From: Oceanimonas sp052119705
GTDB lineage: Bacteria > Pseudomonadota > Gammaproteobacteria > Enterobacterales > Aeromonadaceae
NCBI RefSeq assembly: GCF_052119705.1
Contig: NZ_JBGQOP010000002.1
Coordinates: 62,001 to 126,000 of the forward strand
DNA length: 64,000 nucleotides
Direction: 5' to 3'
The notes under the pieces were generated by a model, which did not search any database, was not told where the DNA came from, and saw only the letters and a program-made list of their open reading frames with translations. This document shows, one piece after another, positions 58,874 through 64,000 of the stretch. Within the stretch, counting starts at the first letter, position 1. Every line of letters starts with the position of its first letter. A program made the translations under genes and the position numbers.

Positions 58874-59434
58874 ATGCGAAGCTCTCATTCAAGCCAAATT
58901 AAACGCTTACTTTTATCCGTGCTCGCCACCCTGACATTGGGCCTAGGTTTAATGTCGTGCAGCACTGATATTAACGACTATGCCAATACCAGCCCGCAGT
59001 TTGCGCTCGATGAATACTTTAATGGCGAGCTGAGCGCCCACGGTATAGTGCAAGACAGATCCGGTAAGGTCTTGCGCCGCTTTACGGTGGCCATGGTCGG
59101 CACTTGGCAGGGCAATAAAGGCACATTAGAAGAAGACTTCGTCTATGACGATGGCGAGCAACAACGCCGAGTATGGCACCTCGAAAAAACCGCAGACGGC
59201 CATTACACGGGTACCGCCAGTGATGTGGTGGTAGCAGCCAAGGGCCAAACCCAAGGTTTTGCGCTGAATTGGCGCTACACCTTAGCTGTGCCGGTAGATG
59301 GCAAGGTGTGGAACATTAACTTTAATGACTGGATGTATCTGCTCGACGATAAACGCGTGCTAAATCGAGCCGAAATGACTAAGTTCGGTTTTAAAGTGGG
59401 TGAAGTGACGCTGTGGATAGAGCGTAAAAGCTAG
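58874..59434 (+). CDS. DUF3833 lipoprotein
   Basis: A 186-aa predicted lipoprotein: signal sequence with lipobox LMSC (Cys29) and mature protein with FALDEYFNGELSAHGIVQDR, GTLEEDFVYDDGEQQRRVWH and NINFNDWMYLLDDKRVLNRA. This matches DUF3833, the usual last gene of the cluster. It may carry or sense a modified lipid at the envelope, an inference from context. One base separates it from the preceding stop. Confidence 0.83.
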   Translation: MRSSHSSQIKRLLLSVLATLTLGLGLMSCSTDINDYANTSPQFALDEYFNGELSAHGIVQDRSGKVLRRFTVAMVGTWQGNKGTLEEDFVYDDGEQQRRVWHLEKTADGHYTGTASDVVVAAKGQTQGFALNWRYTLAVPVDGKVWNINFNDWMYLLDDKRVLNRAEMTKFGFKVGEVTLWIERKS

Positions 59435-59510
59435 CGCCAAGCGCCAAGCGCCGAGCACCAAGCGTAATAACAGCGGTTTTGGGTTAGCTGGGCACTGGTT
59501 GCTTGGCGCT
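59433..59510. repeat. Heptad-repeat element, AGCGCCA type (after the DUF3833 gene)
   Basis: Five 7-bp units at 59433-59467: AGCGCCA twice, AGCGCCG, AGCACCA, AGCGTAA. They face four units on the opposite strand at 59483-59510 (AGCGCCA, AGCAACC, AGTGCCC, AGCTAAC). The array begins within the DUF3833 stop codon and ends six bases before the yfbR stop codon, filling the convergent spacer. It matches the recN/nadK element in sequence type. Confidence 0.8.
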
Positions 59511-59516
59511 CATCAA

Positions 59517-60125
59517 TTAAAACTTAGCGCTGGATATTTCATCCAACGACAGTGAAAAGCTGGGCACAAACACTTCGAGAAAATAACGAATTTCTTGGTT
59601 CATGCGCCCATCAAGCATATTGGTTAGGCGCTGCTTGGCGGCGGCAAATTCTTGATTACCGGCGCTCAGCTCTTCGACACACTTTAAATAGGCGCACAGT
59701 AAGTCGGCAGACTTTACTAAATGTGTATATTCATCATCGGCGTGAGCACTGAGTAGTGGCGCGTACACAGCTTGCAGGTCATTGGGTAGCATCTTCACTA
59801 AGCTTTGCTCGGCGTTAGCCTCTATCTCTTTGTAGGCGCGAGCCATTTGCTCGTTATAGTATTTAACGGGGGTGGGTAAATCGCCGGTCAGCACCTCACT
59901 GGCATCATGAAACAGCGCCTGCATGGCGGCTTTAGCGGGGTCAAGTTGCCCCTTATAAAAGGTGTTTTTGATCACTGCCAAGGCGTGGGCTACCATGGCC
60001 ACTTGTAGACTGTGCTCGGCTACATTTTCTTGTTCTGTGCTGCGCATTAAAGGCCAGCGTTGGATGAGCTTCATGCGCGCCATGTGCGCGAAAAAATGGC
60101 TGCGATCGAATGTTGCGTCTTTCAT
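59517..60125 (-). CDS. yfbR: 5'-deoxynucleotidase YfbR
   Basis: HD-domain phosphohydrolase that removes phosphate from deoxyribonucleoside 5'-monophosphates. The 202-aa product has SHFFAHMARMKLIQRWPLM, the metal ligands in ENVAEHSLQVAMVAHALA (His) and ALFHDASEVLTGDLPTPVKY (HD), and a later Asp in VKSADLLCAYLKCVEEL. It ends FSLSLDEIS as in E. coli. ATG 60125 is preferred to a GTG two codons earlier because AGGTAGGT is then correctly spaced. Confidence 0.93.
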   Translation of the reverse strand: MKDATFDRSHFFAHMARMKLIQRWPLMRSTEQENVAEHSLQVAMVAHALAVIKNTFYKGQLDPAKAAMQALFHDASEVLTGDLPTPVKYYNEQMARAYKEIEANAEQSLVKMLPNDLQAVYAPLLSAHADDEYTHLVKSADLLCAYLKCVEELSAGNQEFAAAKQRLTNMLDGRMNQEIRYFLEVFVPSFSLSLDEISSAKF

Positions 60126-60290
60126 CTGCACCTACCTAACTCAAGGTTCATAAATTATTTACTGCAAACATAGGCTTATCTATTTATCGGCCAACTCATC
60201 GCCCAAGCAAGAGAGATTGGTCATCGATAATAGGATGTCGATATAATGGCATCAATTGCCCTTACGTAAACCTCTATCTGGAGAATAATC

Positions 60291-60581
60291 ATGGATAAGC
60301 AAACGCAGACCGAATTAGAAGCTGCGGCCTTTCGTGCCTTAGTCGCGCATCTGGATGCCCGCAAAGACGTGCAAAACATCGATCTGATGAACTTGGCAGG
60401 CTTTTGCCGCAATTGTTTGAGTAAATGGTATTTAGCGGCGGCCACCGAGCAGGGGGTGGCGCTGGATTACGATCAAGCTCGCGAGCAGGTGTACGGCATG
60501 CCCTACGAAGAGTGGAAGACTAAGTATCAACCAGCCGCTAGCCCAGAACAGCTAGCGACCTTTGCGGCAGGTAAAAAATAA
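60291..60581 (+). CDS. DUF1244 family protein
   Basis: A 96-aa cytoplasmic protein with AAFRALVAHLDARKDVQNID, LMNLAGFCRNCLSKWYLAAA (a CxxC pair) and YDQAREQVYGMPYEEWKTKY. It fits DUF1244, small helical proteins widespread in Proteobacteria with no assigned function; the CxxC may bind metal. GGAG lies upstream of the ATG. Confidence 0.85.
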   Translation: MDKQTQTELEAAAFRALVAHLDARKDVQNIDLMNLAGFCRNCLSKWYLAAATEQGVALDYDQAREQVYGMPYEEWKTKYQPAASPEQLATFAAGKK

Positions 60582-60586
60582 CTCGC

Positions 60587-60656
60587 GTAAGACGTAAATA
60601 GTGATGAGTGAGGCGCAATACACCTCACTCCTTACGCTTCACCCCTCACACATCAC
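60587..60656. repeat. Heptad-repeat element, GTRAGGC type: five units facing five units
   Basis: The best-formed copy. Units at 60587-60621 run forward (GTAAGAC, GTAAATA, GTGATGA, GTGAGGC, GCAATAC). Units at 60622-60656 read the same way on the opposite strand (GTGATGT, GTGAGGG, GTGAAGC, GTAAGGA, GTGAGGT). The total is exactly 70 bp with no gap at the centre. It lies six bases after the DUF1244 stop and five before the purU stop. Confidence 0.85.
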
Positions 60657-60661
60657 GAGTG

Positions 60662-61498
60662 TTATTTAAACACTACCGTCTTATTGCCGTACATGAATAC
60701 TTTTTCTTCCAGCACCAGCGCCAGCGCGCGGCTCAATACCGATCTTTCCACATCGCGGCCGGCTTTGGCCATGTCTTCGGCACTAAACACGTGATTCACG
60801 TGGATCACGTCTTGCTCAATGATGGGGCCTTCATCTAGTTCATTGGTCACAAAGTGCGCCGTGGCACCTATCATCTTCACGCCGCGCTCATAGGCTTGGC
60901 GATAGGGGCTGGCGCCAATAAAGGCCGGCAAAAATGAGTGATGAATATTGATCAAGCGCTGTTCATAGCGGGCCACGAACTCGGGGCTTAAGATGCGCAT
61001 ATATTTGGCTAAAATCACGTAATCGGGCTGATATTCATCGATAATCTCAGCCATCTTCTGTTCATGCTCAAGACGATTTAAACCTTCGTGAGACACGCAA
61101 TGAAACGGGATGTCGAACTTGCCGGTTAAGTCCGCTAAAGCCTCGTAGTTACCCACTACGGCGGCAATATCTAGCGTCATAGCACCGGAAAACTGCTTGA
61201 TCAAAATATCACCCAAACAATGGGCTTCTTTGGTCACCATGATCACCACCCGCTTGTTACCTGCAGGCACCAAACGGCGTTCACTACCCAAAGGCAGGGC
61301 ATCGTCCAGATCTGCTAGCAAGGTGTGATCGTTAAAGTAGCCTTCCAGCTCGGTGCGCATAAAGAAGTGGCCATTTTCGTAGTCCACAAACTCATCGTTA
61401 CGCATGATATTTAGCTGATGCTTATAACAGATATTGGTGATTTTAGAGATCAGCCCTTTGGCATCTGGGCAGTGAGTCAGCAGTATTTTTCGTTCCAT
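60662..61498 (-). CDS. purU: Formyltetrahydrofolate deformylase
   Basis: Hydrolyses 10-formyl-THF to formate and THF, balancing one-carbon units and supplying formate for PurT. The 278-aa product has an N-terminal ACT regulatory domain (about 4-85; LLTHCPDAKGLISKITNICY) and a C-terminal formyltransferase fold with INIHHSFLPAFIGASPYRQA (catalytic His) and LDEGPIIEQDV (catalytic Asp). Methionine and glycine regulate the E. coli enzyme through the ACT part. Transcribed alone. Confidence 0.95.
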   Translation of the reverse strand: MERKILLTHCPDAKGLISKITNICYKHQLNIMRNDEFVDYENGHFFMRTELEGYFNDHTLLADLDDALPLGSERRLVPAGNKRVVIMVTKEAHCLGDILIKQFSGAMTLDIAAVVGNYEALADLTGKFDIPFHCVSHEGLNRLEHEQKMAEIIDEYQPDYVILAKYMRILSPEFVARYEQRLINIHHSFLPAFIGASPYRQAYERGVKMIGATAHFVTNELDEGPIIEQDVIHVNHVFSAEDMAKAGRDVERSVLSRALALVLEEKVFMYGNKTVVFK

Positions 61499-61541
61499 TA
61501 TGATGTTCTATCAGCTAGTTAAAGAAGTGGGTGAAAGCGCA

Positions 61542-62027
61542 TTAGCGCTTGGCGCAGCAGTGTTTGTATTTTTTAGGTATATGGTGTTGCGTCACGCCGC
61601 AAGGGCAGGGCTGATTAGCGCCAATTTTGGGCGGGTTAATCAGGCCATCACGATACAGCCAGCGGCCGGCCACACGCTCAAAATACGATTGTTCGTGCAA
61701 TAGTACCACGCGGCCTTGTTCTCGATAACGGACTTTAAACTCTACCACGCCGTGTATGCCATCAGCCTCGATGCGGGTAAAAATAATGTTCAGGCCTAGC
61801 CATTGGCAGTTAAGCCCATGCTCGGTGAGCTCCTCACTGGTTAAACTGCCTTGGGTATCTGGATGCCAAGTGGCTAACAGATAATCACCGTTACCCAGCA
61901 CAAAGGCGCTGTAGCGAGAGCGCATTAAGGCGAGCGGAGTGGGGGCAAGCTGTCCGCTTAACTCTCTGTTTAAATAAGGGGCGCAGCAAGCAGCGAAGGG
62001 CTGCAAACTTTGGCAATGGCAAAGCAT
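61542..62027 (-). CDS. ychJ: YchJ family SEC-C motif protein (UPF0225)
   Basis: A 161-aa protein with an NTF2-like core and SEC-C type zinc motifs at both ends: CHCQSLQPFAACCAPYL and CPCGVTQHHIPKKYKHCC. PTPLALMRSRYSAFVLGN and YLLATWHPDTQG are typical. In E. coli ychJ also lies next to purU. Function is not established. AGGAT precedes the ATG. Confidence 0.92.
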   Translation of the reverse strand: MLCHCQSLQPFAACCAPYLNRELSGQLAPTPLALMRSRYSAFVLGNGDYLLATWHPDTQGSLTSEELTEHGLNCQWLGLNIIFTRIEADGIHGVVEFKVRYREQGRVVLLHEQSYFERVAGRWLYRDGLINPPKIGANQPCPCGVTQHHIPKKYKHCCAKR

Positions 62028-62135
62028 GAAATATCCTGAGGGCTCTAAAGTGACAAACGTTAGAGTATGCCACTAATAGACGAAATGCAGAACCAAAGAC
62101 GAGCTATAGAACAAGAGATAAAATAAAAGATGCAA

Positions 62136-62160
62136 TAAAAAACGGCCCCGCAGGGCCGTT
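62136..62160 (-). terminator. Intrinsic terminator after the ompA-like gene
   Basis: On the reverse strand AACGGCCC pairs with GGGCCGTT around a 4-nt loop, followed by TTTT. Confidence 0.92.
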
Positions 62161-62182
62161 GTGATATTTACCTGAGTAAATA

Positions 62183-63133
62183 TTATTCTACGATTTCAAC
62201 TTCGATGGTCGCTTGTGCTTTGGCATCAACACGACGGTCGCGCTGGCGCTCTTCTTCGGTGATACCTTCGGCTAACTCACTACCATACCAAGCGGTCTGG
62301 ATGTTTTGAGCTGCAACACCGCGCTGTACCAAGTAGTCTTTCGCAGCCAGTGCACGGCGCTCAGACAACTTACGGTTGTATTCAGCAGTACCTAAACGGT
62401 CAGCGTAGCCGGCCAGCTCAACTTGGTAGTTTGGATTCTCTTGTGAGAAACGGGCAACTTCATCTAACGTGGCGCGTGATTCGCCTGACAAGTCAGACTT
62501 ATCGAACGCAAAGTAGATAGAACCATCAGCGGTTACGCTGCGCGTTTCGTAGGTGGTTTCAGCTTGTGGCTGTTGAACAACAGGAGCCACTGGTGGTGGC
62601 GTGCTTTCGCCACGGTTAGGGTGCAGTACCACTTCTAACATGTAGTTGTTCACGTCGGTTTCAAAACCGTTTTTGTTGATATCGCCCATGTCTTCGACAC
62701 GGCGATAGCGAGCTTGTACATCCACTAAGTCAGACGCTCTATAGGTAATACCACCGCCATAAATAGGTGCAACACCATCGTCGCCTGCACCCGCTTTAAT
62801 GTCATAACCCAAAGCACCCAGCTCACCGAACAGGCTCACGCGCTCGCTTAATGGCATGCGACCAATGACTGATAAGTTCAGTGCATTAGTGTCTACATCT
62901 TGACCAAAACGGTTTAAGCCCAGCTCGGCACCGAAGTAGTCATTAAAGTTATAACCGGTGAACAAGCTAATGGCTTCGCCATCACCGTCCAAGCCGGTAT
63001 TATTGCGCTCTATGTCGCTAGAATCTGCGTAGCCTGCACCGGCACCTAAGTACCAATCAGCTTGTGCGGTTGCAGACATACCTGCGGCGGCGATCGCCAA
63101 TGCAATTAAAGTAGGAGCCACTGTCTTTTTCAT
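62183..63133 (-). CDS. ompA: OmpA-family outer-membrane protein
   Basis: A 316-aa major outer-membrane protein. The signal peptide MKKTVAPTLIALAIAAAGMS ends before AQA-DWYLG. The eight-stranded barrel spans about residues 27-175 (LGAGAGYADSSDIERNNTGL to VNNYMLEVVLHP). A Pro-rich linker (TPPPVAPVVQQPQ) leads to the periplasmic peptidoglycan-binding domain (about 205-305) with FAFDKSDLSGESRATLDEVA, LAGYADRLGTAEYNRKLSER and RRVDAKAQA. GAGGAAG precedes the ATG. Strong expression is expected. Confidence 0.94.
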   Translation of the reverse strand: MKKTVAPTLIALAIAAAGMSATAQADWYLGAGAGYADSSDIERNNTGLDGDGEAISLFTGYNFNDYFGAELGLNRFGQDVDTNALNLSVIGRMPLSERVSLFGELGALGYDIKAGAGDDGVAPIYGGGITYRASDLVDVQARYRRVEDMGDINKNGFETDVNNYMLEVVLHPNRGESTPPPVAPVVQQPQAETTYETRSVTADGSIYFAFDKSDLSGESRATLDEVARFSQENPNYQVELAGYADRLGTAEYNRKLSERRALAAKDYLVQRGVAAQNIQTAWYGSELAEGITEEERQRDRRVDAKAQATIEVEIVE

Positions 63134-63547
63134 GTTGTCTTCCTCATTTTATGAGCTTTCGAGTCGAGTCGAAAGGAATGTATCACGGTCGTCAAACTGT
63201 AAAAGCACAGCTTATGGCCGTGATGTGTGGGTGTCCCTTGTTGTTGTTTGTCCAAGAAGGAGACCTTAACGGCACTCTCAGTCCTGTTTGAGTATTCCCA
63301 CACCGATTTAGACTAGCGTTTTTTAAACGTAGTCACAAGATGGAGGCTAGTCTAAAGGGCTAATATTGTCGCAGCTTTTACAATAACCTCCTAGTCTTAA
63401 GCCGCTATGTAGCGTTAGTTGAGTCTTTTTGAGATTATTTTGTTTAAAATGAGGCAAGAGCACAACGAGTCTATTTTGTGGTGTTAAACTTAGGTAACCA
63501 AGGATGGGTTTTTTGTTATCGATGCATTCGATAGGAGTATAAAAGCT
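63134..63547. other. Spacer between ompA and the small Xre-type gene
   Basis: A divergent 414-bp spacer with no coding sequence. It must hold the ompA promoter and leader and the promoter of the small regulator. The 11-bp inverted repeat at 63307-63356 is the one clear structure. Confidence 0.5.
63307..63356. repeat. Perfect 11-bp inverted repeat in the ompA/xre spacer
   Basis: TTTAGACTAGC (63307-63317) and GCTAGTCTAAA (63346-63356) are exact complements separated by 28 bp. No T run follows. It could be an operator pair or a hairpin. Confidence 0.7.
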
Positions 63548-63808
63548 ATGAATCCAGATACCAGTTTAGTCGGAAAAAAGATCCGGCAGATACGCGAGTC
63601 TTTAGGCCTAAGTCGGCCGAAATTTGCGGAGCTGCTACAAGTCCCTCCCACTACCCTAAAGAACTATGAGTTGGGTTATCGGGAAGTGGGTGGGGCTTTT
63701 TTAGTTGCCTTGGCTCAGCATCCTGACTTACATAAGTTTACTCTGTGGTTATTGTCTGACAACACCATAGAAAGCGTTGGGCAAGTTGCACCGGCGCAAG
63801 AGCACTGA
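63548..63808 (+). CDS. Small Xre/HTH_3-type DNA-binding protein
   Basis: An 86-aa protein with a helix-turn-helix of the Xre/Cro type at about residues 10-58: KIRQIRESLGLSRPKFAELL, then QVPPTTLKNYELGYREVGG. The tail is short. There is no toxin or antitoxin partner within the window. The AGGAGT-like sequence before the ATG is acceptable. Target genes are unknown. Confidence 0.75.
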   Translation: MNPDTSLVGKKIRQIRESLGLSRPKFAELLQVPPTTLKNYELGYREVGGAFLVALAQHPDLHKFTLWLLSDNTIESVGQVAPAQEH

Positions 63809-64000
63809 ACCAGATAATAGAGATGCAATAAGTCAAACATAATGGACAAAGTACCAGCAAGCTACCATCGCTTCCTTCCTTGGTGTTAGCAGAGTGAGAG
63901 TTTGCTAAGGCTTTGCTCTATGAACGGTTGTCACTCACATGGCCTCGATAAGAGACACCTTATGCCTAAATGGCTAAGGTGCCTTAGTCGTGATTAACGG
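63809..64000. other. Unassigned right end
   Basis: No gene could be supported. A short inverted repeat CACCTTA / TAAGGTG lies at 63956-63981. The region runs off the window. Confidence 0.4.

Noticed and set aside
63548..63808. Prophage or toxin-antitoxin remnant around the small Xre-type protein
   Set aside because: No integrase, phage gene or partner toxin lies nearby, and composition matches the surroundings.

Overview
The window is chromosomal DNA from a gammaproteobacterium. Gene content, gene order and protein similarity fit the Aeromonadales/Oceanospirillales-like marine group (an Oceanisphaera, Oceanimonas or Zobellella type of genome). That placement is inferred from remembered protein similarity and synteny and was not tested by a search. 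Nearly everything is single-copy housekeeping DNA in arrangements also known from Escherichia coli: trxB / lrp-ftsK-lolA-rarA-serS; cvpA-purF; smpB-ssrA, ratA-rnfH, bamE, recN, nadK, grpE; dnaK-dnaJ; greA, yhbY, rlmE-ftsH-folP-glmM-secG; tRNA-Leu, tRNA-fMet, rimP-nusA-infB-rbfA-truB-rpsO-pnp. No prophage, defence island or CRISPR array was found.

Layout. 1-10.2 kb: redox, Lrp regulation, chromosome segregation, lipoprotein sorting, seryl-tRNA synthetase and purine synthesis. 10.2-15.6 kb: a Yip1-type membrane protein and two c-di-GMP proteins facing each other, a 5TM-PAS-GGDEF-EAL protein with a degenerate GGDEF site and a Cache-GGDEF cyclase with intact active and inhibitory sites. 15.8-22 kb: trans-translation (tmRNA tag ANDENYALAA, SmpB), RatA/RnfH, BamE, Udp, SOS-controlled RecN with two abutting LexA boxes, and NadK. 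22-30.5 kb: heat-shock genes with sigma-32-like promoters, GreA, a PilZ-like protein, ribosome maturation factors and FtsH. 30.6-43 kb: folate and cell-wall precursor enzymes, SecG, two tRNAs and the transcription/translation operon. 43-49.9 kb: TrhP, an OB-fold periplasmic protein, a complete non-autonomous Tn5/IS50-like insertion, and two different GAPDH genes. 50.1-59.4 kb: an eleven-gene, tightly overlapping operon. 59.5-63.8 kb: YfbR, a DUF1244 protein, PurU, YchJ, an OmpA-type porin and a small Xre-type regulator.

The 50-59 kb operon encodes a DUF523/DUF1722 protein, a MerR/LitR-like regulator without a visible B12 motif, CPD photolyase, a SnoaL-like protein, an SDR oxidoreductase, a flavin amine oxidase-like protein, a DUF1365 protein, a cyclopropane-fatty-acid-synthase-like methyltransferase, a DUF2878 membrane protein, a chalcone-isomerase-like protein and a DUF3833 lipoprotein. 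It reads as a light/photo-oxidative stress module joining DNA photorepair to remodelling of membrane fatty acids. Its leader carries two copies of a TRTACA-N13-TGTACA motif, the last half-site overlapping the first start codon, so the encoded MerR protein is the natural candidate for control.

The least explained structure is a family of spacer elements built from 7-bp units. Two sequence types (GTRAGGC-like and AGCGCCA-like) occur as arrays of about five heptads, mostly facing an inverted array of similar heptads, at seven intergenic sites (21.0, 40.1, 40.6, 43.2, 49.9-50.1, 59.4 and 60.6 kb). Most lie flush against stop codons. I know no described family with this organisation.
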